Assembly: GCA_002414385.1 (NCBI GenBank)
Contig: DHZH01000006.1
Coordinates: 372,001-436,000 of the forward strand
Reading direction: 5' to 3'
Length of the DNA stretch: 64,000 nucleotides
From: Gammaproteobacteria bacterium UBA5109
GTDB lineage: Bacteria; Pseudomonadota; Gammaproteobacteria; Pseudomonadales; Pseudohongiellaceae
Below, piece by piece: positions 51,332 to 60,508 of the stretch. The position numbers and the translations under genes are program-made. A model generated the notes under the pieces. That model saw only the letters and a program-made list of their open reading frames with translations, ran no database searches and was not told the DNA's origin. Position 1 is the first letter of the stretch; every line of letters starts with the position of its first letter.

Positions 51332-52525
51332 ATGGCGAAGGAAAAGTTTGAAAGAAATAAACCCCATGTGAATGTGGGTACAATTGGTCACGTTGACCAT
51401 GGTAAAACAACATTGACAGCTGCACTGACGAAAGTCTGTGCGGAAGCTTGGGGTAGTGGTACTGCGATAGCCTTTGATGGTATTGATAATGCCCCGGAAG
51501 AGAAGGAGCGTGGTATTACTATTGCGACTTCTCATGTTGAATATGATTCACCGAAGCGTCACTACGCGCACGTTGACTGTCCAGGCCATGCTGACTATGT
51601 GAAAAACATGATCACTGGTGCTGCCCAGATGGACGGTGCGATTCTAGTGGTATCCGCTGCTGACGGCCCCATGCCGCAGACTCGTGAACACATTCTGCTG
51701 TCACGCCAGGTAGGCGTTCCATATATTGTAGTCTTCATGAATAAAGCCGACATGGTTGATGATGAAGAGCTGCTGGAACTGGTAGAAATGGAAATTCGTG
51801 AACTGCTGGACCAGTATGAATTCCCGGGTGATGACACTCCGATCATTATTGGCTCTGCACTGAAAGCGCTGGAAGGCGACGAATCTGATATCGGCGCACC
51901 GGCTGTACAGAAGCTGGTAGAGACTCTGGACGAATATATTCCTGAGCCAGAGCGTGATATCGACAAGCCTTTCCTGATGCCGATTGAGGACGTATTCTCG
52001 ATTTCAGGTCGTGGAACAGTAGTAACCGGTCGTGTTGAACGCGGTATTGTTAAAGTCGGCGATGAAATGCAGATCGTCGGTATCAAGGATACAACTACAA
52101 CTACCTGTACTGGTGTTGAGATGTTCCGAAAACTGCTTGACGAAGGTCGTGCAGGTGAAAACGTAGGTGTTCTGTTGCGTGGTACCAAGCGTGAAGAAGT
52201 TGAGCGTGGCCAGGTTCTGGCTGCACCGGGCTCAATTACACCGCATACCAAGTTTGAAGCAGAAGTCTATATCCTGAGCAAGGATGAGGGTGGTCGTCAT
52301 ACCCCGTTCTTTAAAGGATATCGTCCGCAGTTTTACTTCCGTACAACCGACGTAACAGGTGCTGTTGAACTGCCTGCTGATGTTGAGATGGTAATGCCGG
52401 GTGATAACGTGCAAATGAAAGTTGAACTTATTGCACCTATCGCAATGGATGAAGGTCTGCGATTCGCGATCCGTGAGGGTGGCCGAACTGTAGGCGCTGG
52501 TGTTGTCGCCAAGATCATCGAATAA
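51332..52525 (+). CDS. tuf: Elongation factor Tu
   Basis: A 397-residue GTPase that delivers aminoacyl-tRNA to the ribosome. G1 GHVDHGKTT, G2 around RGITIATSHVEY, G3 DCPGHADY, G4 NKADM and G5 GSALKA are intact, with domains 2 and 3 complete to GAGVVAKIIE. GGAGG precedes the ATG. This is the tufB position, between tRNA-Thr and tRNA-Trp. Confidence 0.98.
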   Translation: MAKEKFERNKPHVNVGTIGHVDHGKTTLTAALTKVCAEAWGSGTAIAFDGIDNAPEEKERGITIATSHVEYDSPKRHYAHVDCPGHADYVKNMITGAAQMDGAILVVSAADGPMPQTREHILLSRQVGVPYIVVFMNKADMVDDEELLELVEMEIRELLDQYEFPGDDTPIIIGSALKALEGDESDIGAPAVQKLVETLDEYIPEPERDIDKPFLMPIEDVFSISGRGTVVTGRVERGIVKVGDEMQIVGIKDTTTTTCTGVEMFRKLLDEGRAGENVGVLLRGTKREEVERGQVLAAPGSITPHTKFEAEVYILSKDEGGRHTPFFKGYRPQFYFRTTDVTGAVELPADVEMVMPGDNVQMKVELIAPIAMDEGLRFAIREGGRTVGAGVVAKIIE

Positions 52526-52547
52526 CAGTTAAGTAAGTTCACTACAT

Positions 52548-52581
52548 AAGCCGAGACAGCTGCTTGCAGTCGTCTCGGCTT
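52548..52581 (+). other. Hairpin between tuf and tRNA-Trp
   Basis: AAGCCGAGAC (52548-52557) pairs with GTCTCGGCTT (52572-52581), and an inner GCTGC/GCAG stem extends it. No T-run follows; it may mark the tuf mRNA 3' end by processing or act as a weak terminator. Confidence 0.6.
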
Positions 52582-52625
52582 AGTCGTCTTATGAAATAAA
52601 GTGAAAGTTGTTGATTCGAAATTTT

Positions 52626-52701
<76 letters not shown>

Positions 52702-52725
52702 TAAAAAAGTAAGTAAGTCAGCGAG

Positions 52726-53121
52726 ATGAATGACAAGGTTGGAAAAGCAGCAAAGCTGAAGAACTCTGGCAATCAGGGTAACAACATTGATGTTGTGCTA
52801 TGGATTATCGTTTTACTGCTGGTAGGTGCCGGCGTATACGGAAACAGCTATTTTGCTGCAGAGTCTGTACTTTACAGAACGGTTGGTCTGCTGGTTCTGG
52901 CGGCGGTGGCTGCTTATACAGCTTCACGTACAGCCAAGGGCAAAGCGTTTATGACTCTTTGTATGGAAGCCAGAACAGAAATCAGGAAAGTTGTGTGGCC
53001 GACTCGCACAGAAACCACTCAAACAACCTTGATCGTTGTTGTGGTAGTGATCATCGTGGCCCTTATTCTATGGGCACTGGATTCACTGCTTAGCTGGGTA
53101 ATTTCGCTGTTTATCGGATAG
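52726..53121 (+). CDS. secE: Preprotein translocase subunit SecE
   Basis: A 131-residue protein with three membrane helices as in E. coli. The conserved cytoplasmic amphipathic segment EIRKVVWPTRTETTQTTL precedes the last helix. SecE stabilises SecY in the Sec channel. Confidence 0.95.
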   Translation: MNDKVGKAAKLKNSGNQGNNIDVVLWIIVLLLVGAGVYGNSYFAAESVLYRTVGLLVLAAVAAYTASRTAKGKAFMTLCMEARTEIRKVVWPTRTETTQTTLIVVVVVIIVALILWALDSLLSWVISLFIG

Positions 53122-53139
53122 GGGCTGGAAAAACTGAGT

Positions 53140-53688
53140 ATGTCATCTTCGGAAAATGAAAAGCGCTGGTATGTAGTACATGCTTACTCTGGTTACGAGC
53201 GCAAGGTAAAGCAGGCGCTGGAAGAAAGAATTGCCCTGTCGGACGCACCGGAATATTTTGGAGATGTGCTGGTCCCGACTGAAGAAGTGCTGGAAATGCG
53301 CAGTGGTCAGAAACGTAAAAGTGAACGGAAATTTTTCCCAGGCTACGTGCTGATTAACATGGTACTGAATGATGCAACCTGGCACCTGGTGAAAGATACG
53401 CCGCGGGTAATGGGTTTTATCGGTGGTAAGGCTGACAAACCGGCACCAATTACTGAACGTGAAGTGAATGAAATCCTGAATCGTCTTGAAGAGTCTGTAG
53501 ATAAGCCGACCCACAAGACTGTTTATGAGCCGGGTGAAATGGTTCGTGTCATTGACGGACCCTTTAATGATTTCACCGGTACAGTAGAAGAAGTAAATTA
53601 TGAAAAGAGCAGGGTGCGGGTTGCCGTACTTATCTTTGGCCGTTCAACGCCTGTCGAACTGGAATTTTCACAGGTAGAGAAGGGTTAA
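53140..53688 (+). CDS. nusG: Transcription termination/antitermination factor NusG
   Basis: A 182-residue protein with an N-terminal NGN domain (RWYVVHAYSGYERKVKQAL, FFPGYVLINM) and a C-terminal KOW domain (GEMVRVIDGPFNDFTGTVEE). It contacts RNA polymerase and Rho or the ribosome. It follows secE by 18 bases. Confidence 0.97.
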   Translation: MSSSENEKRWYVVHAYSGYERKVKQALEERIALSDAPEYFGDVLVPTEEVLEMRSGQKRKSERKFFPGYVLINMVLNDATWHLVKDTPRVMGFIGGKADKPAPITEREVNEILNRLEESVDKPTHKTVYEPGEMVRVIDGPFNDFTGTVEEVNYEKSRVRVAVLIFGRSTPVELEFSQVEKG

Positions 53689-53702
53689 CAGGAATTTTGG
53701 TG

Positions 53703-53795
53703 GAAACTTTTTCACAGAAAAGGTTTCTTAAGTAAAAAGTCGCTGTAAGCTTTTTTAAATCAGCGCCAGGGGAGTTTACTGCTGAAGCAGTAAAC
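53703..53795 (+). promoter_or_regulatory. rplK leader with two hairpins
   Basis: The nusG-rplK gap holds GAAACTTTTT/AAAAGGTTTC (53703-53727) and GTTTACTGC-TGAA-GCAGTAAAC (53774-53795). The second stands 24 bases before the rplK start, where the L1 repressor target lies in other bacteria; that it binds L1 is inference. Confidence 0.45.
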
Positions 53796-53819
53796 GCTAT
53801 TACCCAAAGGAGAGTAAAC

Positions 53820-54254
53820 ATGGCTAAAAAAGTCCTAGCTTATATCAAGCTACAGGTTGGTGCCGGTAAGGCCAACCCCAGTCCGCCTGTTGGTCCGGCT
53901 CTCGGACAGCACGGCGTTAATATCATGGAATTCTGTAAGGCCTTTAACGCGGAAACACAAAGTGTTGAACCGGGGCTGCCAATTCCAGTGGTGATAACTG
54001 TCTATGCAGACAGAAGTTTTACCTTTATTACCAAAACCCCGCCAGCGGCAATTCTGCTGCAAAAGGCAGCAGGTCTGAAAAAAGGCAGTGGTCGTCCGAA
54101 TACGGAAAAGGTGGGTAAAGTTACCCGTGCCCAGCTGGAAGAAATTGCCACATTGAAAATGCCTGATCTGACCGCTGCAGATATGGATGCTGCAGTTCGT
54201 ACTCTGGCCGGTAGCGCCAGGAGTGCCGGTATTGAAACTGAGGGGGTTGAATAA
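53820..54254 (+). CDS. rplK: 50S ribosomal protein L11
   Basis: A 144-residue protein with VGAGKANPSPPVGPALGQHGVN at the N-terminus (the segment bound by thiopeptides, with 23S rRNA) and the RNA-binding C-terminal domain. AAAGGAG precedes the ATG. It overlaps rplA by one base (TAATG). Confidence 0.98.
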   Translation: MAKKVLAYIKLQVGAGKANPSPPVGPALGQHGVNIMEFCKAFNAETQSVEPGLPIPVVITVYADRSFTFITKTPPAAILLQKAAGLKKGSGRPNTEKVGKVTRAQLEEIATLKMPDLTAADMDAAVRTLAGSARSAGIETEGVE

Positions 54255-54949
54255 TGGCCAGATTAAGCAAAAAGGCAAAATTGATTGCCGAAAAAATAGA
54301 GCCGGGCAAAACTTATCCGATTGATGAAGCTGTCGCGCTGATTGGTGAATTTGCCACCTCCAAATTTAAAGAATCAGTTGATGTCAGTATCAAGCTGGGT
54401 ATCGATGCACGTAAATCCGACCAGGCTGTGCGTGGCGCAACCACATTGCCACACGGCACTGGCAAAGAGATCCGTGTTGCTGTCTTTGCTCAGGGTGATA
54501 ATGCTGAAAAAGCCAAGGCAGCTGGTGCGGATATAGTAGGTTTTGAAGACCTGGCCGAAAGCATTAAGGGCGGCAATCTGGATTTTGATGTGGTTATCGC
54601 CTCTCCGGATGCCATGCGCGTGGTTGGTCAGCTGGGTACGATTCTTGGGCCCAAGGGCCTGATGCCTAATCCTAAAGTAGGAACAGTCACTCCTGATGTT
54701 GAAGAAGCAGTAAAGAATGCCAAATCCGGCCAGGTTCGTTATCGAACTGATAAAAACGGCATTATTCACGGCGGTATCGGCAAAGTGGACTTTGATGTGA
54801 ATGCACTCAAGGGCAACCTTGAGGCCCTGCTGGGTGACCTGAAGAAAGCCAAGCCGGCTTCCTCCAAGGGTGTCTACGTGAAAAAGATCGTATTGTCCTC
54901 GACGATGGGTCCTGGGTTTCAGATCGACCAGTCGTCACTGGAGTTTTAA
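54254..54949 (+). CDS. rplA: 50S ribosomal protein L1
   Basis: A 231-residue protein of the L1 stalk that represses its own operon. Landmarks: RGATTLPHGTGKEIRVAVF, LGPKGLMPNPKVGTVT, and the end STMGPGFQID. Confidence 0.98.
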   Translation: MARLSKKAKLIAEKIEPGKTYPIDEAVALIGEFATSKFKESVDVSIKLGIDARKSDQAVRGATTLPHGTGKEIRVAVFAQGDNAEKAKAAGADIVGFEDLAESIKGGNLDFDVVIASPDAMRVVGQLGTILGPKGLMPNPKVGTVTPDVEEAVKNAKSGQVRYRTDKNGIIHGGIGKVDFDVNALKGNLEALLGDLKKAKPASSKGVYVKKIVLSSTMGPGFQIDQSSLEF

Positions 54950-54957
54950 AGAATTTA

Positions 54958-54999
54958 ACTGGTATCAGAGTAAATTGATCAATTTACTCTGATACCAGT
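54958..54999. repeat. Perfect 42-base palindrome between rplA and rplJ
   Basis: The 21 bases from ACTGGTATCAG to TTGA are exactly repeated in reverse complement, with centre TTGATCAA. As RNA this makes a 19-base-pair hairpin with a GATC loop, starting 9 bases after the rplA stop. There is no T-run. It may be an RNase III site or end-protecting structure separating the L11 and L10 mRNAs. Confidence 0.85.
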
Positions 55000-55029
55000 A
55001 GCAAGACTTTGGGGTGCTGTCTGATTTTT

Positions 55030-55200
55030 ATTGGGCAGGGCCGTCAAAGACCGCAGGTGAAGGCAGATGTCGTTGTAAAAGTCTGCTCTCTTAATTTCCT
55101 GCGCAGATGGTGAGACCCGGTTCAGTCAGCTTGGCTGAACTTATCACCGAACATGAACGTTGTGGTGACCTTTATGGCTACTGCAGCAAACATTAAGGAG
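55030..55200 (+). promoter_or_regulatory. L10 leader (ribosomal protein autoregulation)
   Basis: The segment AAAGACCGCAGGTGAAG and, 35 bases on, CCTGCGCAGATGGTGA match the conserved L10(L12)4-binding stem of the gammaproteobacterial L10 leader, where the E. coli counterpart has GACCGCAGGTG and CCTGCGTAGACGGTGA. A further stem, GTTCAG/CTGAAC, follows. Excess L10-L12 would repress rplJL translation. Confidence 0.8.
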
Positions 55201-55209
55201 TAACTAAAG

Positions 55210-55740
55210 GTGGCTATTCGTATAGAAGACAAAAAGCAAATTGTTGCTGAAGTCAACGAAGCTGCTAAAAGTGCTTTATCCGCAGTGCTTGCCGATTATC
55301 GGGGAGTCACTGTAGAAGAGCTTACCGCCTTACGTAAAACAGCACGTGAAAACAATGTATATCTGCGAGTAGTCAGAAATACCTTATTGAAACGTGCTAT
55401 TGCAGACACCTCTTATGAGTGTCTGAACGAGGCACTGGTAGGCCCGACTATTCTGGCATTTTCTCAGGATCATCCCGGCGCCGCAGCACGCGTGTTGAAG
55501 GAATTTTCCAAGAATAATGAAGAATTTGATGTTAAAGCACTCGCTGTTGATGGGAGCCTCCTGTCCGCTGATCAGATTGATGTGTTGGCGAAACTGCCAA
55601 CATATGATGAAGCGATCGCCACTCTGATGAGTGTAATGCTGGCACCGGTGACCAAACTGACACAAACAGTCAACGAAGTGCCTTCCAAGGTAACCCGTGC
55701 TGTAGCGGCTGTCCGTGATCAGAAACAGGAAGCAGCGTAA
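55210..55740 (+). CDS. rplJ: 50S ribosomal protein L10
   Basis: A 176-residue stalk-base protein carrying L7/L12 dimers. N-terminal domain VLADYRGVTVEELTALRK and VVRNTLLKRA are standard. The start is GTG, with AAGGAG nine bases upstream; the protein begins MAIRIEDKKQI. Confidence 0.97.
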   Translation: MAIRIEDKKQIVAEVNEAAKSALSAVLADYRGVTVEELTALRKTARENNVYLRVVRNTLLKRAIADTSYECLNEALVGPTILAFSQDHPGAAARVLKEFSKNNEEFDVKALAVDGSLLSADQIDVLAKLPTYDEAIATLMSVMLAPVTKLTQTVNEVPSKVTRAVAAVRDQKQEAA

Positions 55741-55756
55741 GTCATTGGTATTTGTT

Positions 55757-55808
55757 GTAGGAGGGGCTTTAGCCCCGAATTTGTTCGCGGTTGAAGCCGT
55801 TCCTGCAA
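55757..55808. repeat. REP-type inverted doublet between rplJ and rplL
   Basis: GTAGGAGGGGCTTTAGCCCC (55757-55776, then GAA) is a REP-like hairpin headed by GTAG. TTCGCGGTTGAAGCCGTTCC (55784-55803, then TGCAA) is the same type of unit reversed. Together they form a head-to-head doublet as in the REP/BIME elements of Pseudomonas. Only this copy was seen in the window. Confidence 0.7.
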
Positions 55809-55846
55809 ACAAAATATTTTAAAAATTTGTAAACAGGAGAGTCATT

Positions 55847-56227
55847 ATGTCTCTATCAAAAGAAGAAATCCTCGACGGTATTGCTGAACTGTCGGTTATG
55901 GATGTTGTTGAACTTGTTTCAGCCATGGAAGAAAAATTTGGCGTTTCTGCAGCTGCTGCTGTAGCCGTTGCTGCACCGGCCGCTGGTGCTGGTGACGCTG
56001 GTGCTGCTGAGGAAAAAGATGAGTTCGATGTTGTTCTTACCGCTGCCGGTGACAAGAAAGTCAATGTCATTAAAGCAGTCCGTGCAATCACTGGTCTGGG
56101 CCTGAAAGAAGCCAAAGACCTGGTTGACGGTGCTCCTTCTCCGATTAAAGAAGGTGCAAGCAAGAGCGAAGCAGAAGACTTCAAAAAGCAGCTTGAAGAA
56201 GCTGGTGCAACTGTCGAGCTCAAATAG
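55847..56227 (+). CDS. rplL: 50S ribosomal protein L7/L12
   Basis: A 126-residue protein: N-terminal dimer domain (KEEILDGIAELSVMDVVELV), Ala-rich hinge (about residues 40-55) and C-terminal factor-binding domain (KVNVIKAVRAITGLGLKEAK). CAGGAGAG precedes the ATG. Present in four or more copies per ribosome. Confidence 0.97.
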   Translation: MSLSKEEILDGIAELSVMDVVELVSAMEEKFGVSAAAAVAVAAPAAGAGDAGAAEEKDEFDVVLTAAGDKKVNVIKAVRAITGLGLKEAKDLVDGAPSPIKEGASKSEAEDFKKQLEEAGATVELK

Positions 56228-56246
56228 AGCGAATACAGTTGAATGG

Positions 56247-56290
56247 GCGGAGGCTATTGAGCTTGACCAGCATCAATAGCTTCCGCTTTT
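56247..56290 (+). terminator. Attenuator between rplL and rpoB
   Basis: GCGGAGGCTATTGA (56247-56260) pairs with TCAATAGCTTCCGC (56273-56286), followed by TTTT. It sits where E. coli has the partial terminator that lowers rpoBC transcription relative to the ribosomal genes. A second small hairpin, TGCACCT-CCTTA-AGGTGCA, follows at 56290-56308. Confidence 0.75.
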
Positions 56291-56380
56291 GCACCTCCTT
56301 AAGGTGCAGGAAAAAGAAAATGCTGGGAGCTGTCAGGACAGGCAGCAATATTCAGAAAAAACGCTGATTAGGTACCATTA

Positions 56381-59300
56381 ATGGCATATTCATATACTGA
56401 GAAAAAACGTATCCGTAAGGACTTTAGCAAACTGCAAAGTGTTATGGATATTCCTTATCTTCTGGCCATCCAGATTGATTCATACAAACAGTTTACTCAA
56501 GCAGACATTGATTCCGAGGAGCGCCTTGATCAGGGTCTGCATGCCGCCTTCAAGTCAGTATTCCCAATTGTTTCATACTCCGGTAAAGCTCTGCTGGAGT
56601 ATGTTTCCTATCGACTTGGCAAACCGGAATTTGATGTCAGTGAATGTATATTGCGCGGCACAACTTATGCTGTGTCACTGAAAGTTAAAGTCAGACTGAT
56701 TATTTACGAGAAAGAGTCGACTGCTAAAGTCATCAAGGACATCAAGGAACAGGAAGTTTACATGGGTGAAATTCCCCTGATGACAGACAGTGGTACTTTT
56801 GTCATCAACGGCACCGAGCGGGTGGTGGTTTCTCAGTTGCACCGTTCGCCAGGCGTATTTTTTGACCATGACAAAGGTAAAACCCACAGTTCAGGAAAAC
56901 TGCTCTACTCAGCGCGGATTATTCCCTATCGCGGTTCCTGGCTGGATATCGAGTTTGATCCCAAGGATATGGTGTATGTGCGTATTGACCGTCGGCGTAA
57001 ATTACCGGCGTCTATTCTGTTAAAAGCACTGGATTACAGTACCCAGGAAATCCTGGAGATGTTCTATGACAATAATAAATATTTTATTGGCAAGGACGGC
57101 TCTTTTTCGATGGAACTTGTGCCTTCCAGATTGCGCGGTGTGGTGCTGAATTTCGATGTTAAAAACAAGCGTAGCGTCATCGTAAATGCCGGATCAAGAA
57201 TTACAGCCCGTCATATCCGCGAAATGGAAGAAGCCAAACTGACCAAGCTGGATATACCGAATGAATTTTTGCTGGGGAATGCGTTGGCAGCCGACATCAT
57301 TGACCAGGAAACTGGTGAGATTCTGTTGCCGTGTAACACGGAAATCACAGAAGAAGTTCTGGAAACCCTGCAGAACTCCAAGATCAAGGAATTTGAAACG
57401 ATTTACACCAATGACCTGGATTGCGGACCGTTTATTTCGGATACCCTGCGTACCGACTCTACGGAAAACAGGCTGGAAGCTTTGGTGGAAATCTATCGCA
57501 TGATGCGTCCGGGTGAACCACCGACAAAAGAATCAGCAGAAAACCTGTTTGCCAATCTGTTCTTCTCGGAAGAACGCTATGACCTGTCTGTGGTCGGTCG
57601 CATGAAATTTAATCGACGGCTTGGTCGGGAAGAATCAGAAGGCTCCGGTGTTCTGAGTCGCGAGGATATCGTGGATGTAATCAAAACCCTGGTCGGAATC
57701 CGGAACGGTTTTGGTTCCGTTGATGATATTGACCACTTGGGTAACCGACGTATCCGTTCTGTTGGTGAAATGGCAGAGAACCAGTTCCGTGTAGGTCTGG
57801 TACGTGTTGAGCGAGCGGTAAAAGAACGTCTGTCGATGGCTGACAGTGAAGGCCTGATGCCGCAGGATATGATCAATGCCAAACCGGTAGCGGCTGCGAT
57901 TAAAGAATTTTTCGGTTCCAGCCAGTTGTCACAGTTTATGGATCAGAATAATCCGCTTTCGGAAGTGACACACAAACGTCGTATTTCAGCTCTGGGACCA
58001 GGCGGCCTTACACGTGAGCGAGCCGGATTTGAGGTTCGTGACGTACACCCGACCCATTATGGTCGTGTGTGCCCGATTGAGACACCAGAGGGACCGAATA
58101 TCGGTCTGATTAACTCACTGGCAACCTATGCCCAGACCAATAAATATGGTTTTCTGGAAAGTCCGGTGCGTAAAGTAATCAATGGCGTTGTCAGTGATGA
58201 AATTGTGTACCTGTCTGCTATTGAAGAAAGTAATTATGTGATTGCCCAGGCCAGTTCTCCCCTGGATGCCAAAGGCCGCTTTGTCGATGACATGATTTCA
58301 GTACGTCACCAGAATGAATTTACTCTGGTGGGCAAAGAACAGATTGATTTTATGGATGTCAGTCCGCAACAGGTTGTATCAGTTGCCGCTTCACTGATTC
58401 CTTTCCTGGAACACGATGATGCCAACCGGGCCTTGATGGGTTCCAACATGCAGCGTCAGGCTGTGCCGACCCTGATCGCGGAAAAACCGCTGGTAGGTAC
58501 CGGCATGGAAAGACACGTTGCCCGTGATTCCGGTGTATGTGTTATTTCCAAACGTGGTGGTGTAATCGACAGTGTTGATGCCGCACGTATCATTGTTCGC
58601 GTAAACGATGAAGAAACAGTAGCCGGTGAAGCCGGGGTGGATATCTATAATCTGATTAAATATACCCGCTCCAATCAGAACACCTGTATCAACCAGCGTC
58701 CGCTGGTGAAGGTGGGTGACCAGGTGGCTTCCGGTGACATTCTGGCTGACGGTCCTTCCATTGATATGGGAGAGCTGGCACTGGGCCAGAATATGCGTAT
58801 CGCCTTTATGCCCTGGAACGGTTATAACTTTGAGGATTCAATTCTTATTTCCGAGCGTGTGGTTAAAGAAGATCGATTTACTTCAATCCACATTCAGGAG
58901 CTGACCTGTATTGCCCGTGATACCAAGCTTGGGTCGGAAGAAATCACTGCTGATATTCCCAATGTCGGTGAAAATGCACTGGGTCGCCTGGATGAATCCG
59001 GTGTGGTTTATATCGGCGCAGAAGTTAATGCCGGTGATATTCTGGTCGGTAAGGTAACTCCAAAGGGTGAAACCCAGCTTACTCCTGAAGAAAAACTTTT
59101 ACGTGCAATCTTTGGTGAAAAAGCATCTGACGTAAAAGATACTTCTCTGCGAGTTCCCAGCTCGGTAAAAGGTACTGTGATTGATGTGCAGATCTTTACC
59201 CGTGATGGTCTGGAAAAAGACAAGCGTGCACTGGAAATTGAAGAGCTGCAGCTGGAAAAAGTCAGAAAGGATATTGAAGACGAGTATCGTATTGTTGAAG

Positions 59301-60463
59301 CTGCGACTTTCCAGCGATTGCGTAAAGCCCTGCTGGGTAAAAAAGTTTCAGGCGGTCCGCGACTGAAAAAAGGCGATACCCTGACCGCAGAATATCTTGA
59401 TGGTCTGAAAGCGGATGAGTGGTTCAAACTGCGTCTGGTCAATGACGAAATGAGCGAGCAGCTTGAAAAAGCCGGCGCTCAGCTGAAAGAACGTCGTGAG
59501 GAGCTGGATGCACGTTTTGAAGACAAGAAACGCAAACTGACTCAGGGCGACAATCTGGCACCGGGTGTGCTGAAAATCGTCAAGGTTTACCTGGCTATTA
59601 AACGTCGTATTCAACCCGGTGACAAGATGGCTGGACGTCATGGTAACAAGGGCGTTATCTCAGTCGTGATGCCTGAGGAAGACATGCCTTATGATGAAAA
59701 AGGCAATCCGGTTGATATCGTACTGAATCCGCTGGGTGTACCTTCGCGAATGAACGTCGGTCAGATCCTGGAAACTCATCTTGGCGCCAGCGCCAAGGGT
59801 CTGGGTGAAAAGATTAATGCCATGGTTCAGCAGGAACAAAAACTTACTGATGTACGTAAACTCCTGGAACAGATTTATAACGGTATTGGAAATGCCAGAC
59901 GTCAGGAAGATCTCAACAGCCTGAGTGACGATGAAATACTGGAGCTGTGCAGCAACCTGAAAGACGGTGTGCCGATGGCAACTACTGTCTTTGACGGGGC
60001 CAATGAGCGTGAAATCAAGGAATTACTGAAACTGGCTGACATGAGCGAAGATGGCCAGATCACTTTGTATGACGGTCGAACTGGTGAATCTTTCGATCGT
60101 AAAGTGACAGTAGGCATCATGTACATGCTGAAGCTTAACCATCTGGTTGATGACAAGATGCATGCCCGATCCACCGGTTCCTATTCCCTTGTTACGCAGC
60201 AGCCGCTGGGTGGTAAAGCCCAGTTTGGTGGTCAGCGCTTCGGAGAGATGGAGGTCTGGGCGTTGGAAGCCTATGGTGCAGCATACACCCTGCAGGAGAT
60301 GCTGACTGTGAAATCGGATGATGTAAGTGGTCGTACGAAGATGTACAAAAACATTGTTGATGGTGATCACCGCATGGAAGCAGGAATGCCGGAATCCTTT
60401 AACGTACTGGTTAAAGAGATTCGTTCTCTGGGCATTGACATGGAACTTGAAAGCGACAACTAA
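56381..60463 (+). CDS. rpoB: RNA polymerase beta subunit
   Basis: A full-length 1360-residue beta subunit. Landmarks include the rifampicin pocket GSSQLSQFMDQNNPLSEVTHKRRISALGP region (S-S-Q-L-S-Q-F-M, all wild type), VCPIETPEGPNIGLI, the catalytic-centre segment MPWNGYNFEDSILIS, and the C-terminal GGQRFGEMEVWALEAYGA. No resistance-type change is visible in the segment that usually carries them. Confidence 0.98.
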   Translation: MAYSYTEKKRIRKDFSKLQSVMDIPYLLAIQIDSYKQFTQADIDSEERLDQGLHAAFKSVFPIVSYSGKALLEYVSYRLGKPEFDVSECILRGTTYAVSLKVKVRLIIYEKESTAKVIKDIKEQEVYMGEIPLMTDSGTFVINGTERVVVSQLHRSPGVFFDHDKGKTHSSGKLLYSARIIPYRGSWLDIEFDPKDMVYVRIDRRRKLPASILLKALDYSTQEILEMFYDNNKYFIGKDGSFSMELVPSRLRGVVLNFDVKNKRSVIVNAGSRITARHIREMEEAKLTKLDIPNEFLLGNALAADIIDQETGEILLPCNTEITEEVLETLQNSKIKEFETIYTNDLDCGPFISDTLRTDSTENRLEALVEIYRMMRPGEPPTKESAENLFANLFFSEERYDLSVVGRMKFNRRLGREESEGSGVLSREDIVDVIKTLVGIRNGFGSVDDIDHLGNRRIRSVGEMAENQFRVGLVRVERAVKERLSMADSEGLMPQDMINAKPVAAAIKEFFGSSQLSQFMDQNNPLSEVTHKRRISALGPGGLTRERAGFEVRDVHPTHYGRVCPIETPEGPNIGLINSLATYAQTNKYGFLESPVRKVINGVVSDEIVYLSAIEESNYVIAQASSPLDAKGRFVDDMISVRHQNEFTLVGKEQIDFMDVSPQQVVSVAASLIPFLEHDDANRALMGSNMQRQAVPTLIAEKPLVGTGMERHVARDSGVCVISKRGGVIDSVDAARIIVRVNDEETVAGEAGVDIYNLIKYTRSNQNTCINQRPLVKVGDQVASGDILADGPSIDMGELALGQNMRIAFMPWNGYNFEDSILISERVVKEDRFTSIHIQELTCIARDTKLGSEEITADIPNVGENALGRLDESGVVYIGAEVNAGDILVGKVTPKGETQLTPEEKLLRAIFGEKASDVKDTSLRVPSSVKGTVIDVQIFTRDGLEKDKRALEIEELQLEKVRKDIEDEYRIVEAATFQRLRKALLGKKVSGGPRLKKGDTLTAEYLDGLKADEWFKLRLVNDEMSEQLEKAGAQLKERREELDARFEDKKRKLTQGDNLAPGVLKIVKVYLAIKRRIQPGDKMAGRHGNKGVISVVMPEEDMPYDEKGNPVDIVLNPLGVPSRMNVGQILETHLGASAKGLGEKINAMVQQEQKLTDVRKLLEQIYNGIGNARRQEDLNSLSDDEILELCSNLKDGVPMATTVFDGANEREIKELLKLADMSEDGQITLYDGRTGESFDRKVTVGIMYMLKLNHLVDDKMHARSTGSYSLVTQQPLGGKAQFGGQRFGEMEVWALEAYGAAYTLQEMLTVKSDDVSGRTKMYKNIVDGDHRMEAGMPESFNVLVKEIRSLGIDMELESDN

Positions 60464-60508
60464 AGTAATTTTTCCTGACTGTTCGACAACAGCAGGCGGA
60501 GGAATAAC

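Noticed and set aside
51595..52251. 218-codon minus-strand reading frame opposite tuf
   Set aside because: Mirror of the highly biased tuf codons; Ser/Thr/Ile-rich low-complexity product, no ribosome-binding site, and tuf itself is certain.
57920..58020. Possible rifampicin-resistance change in rpoB
   Set aside because: The segment around SSQLSQFMDQNNPLSEVTHKR has wild-type residues at the usual positions.
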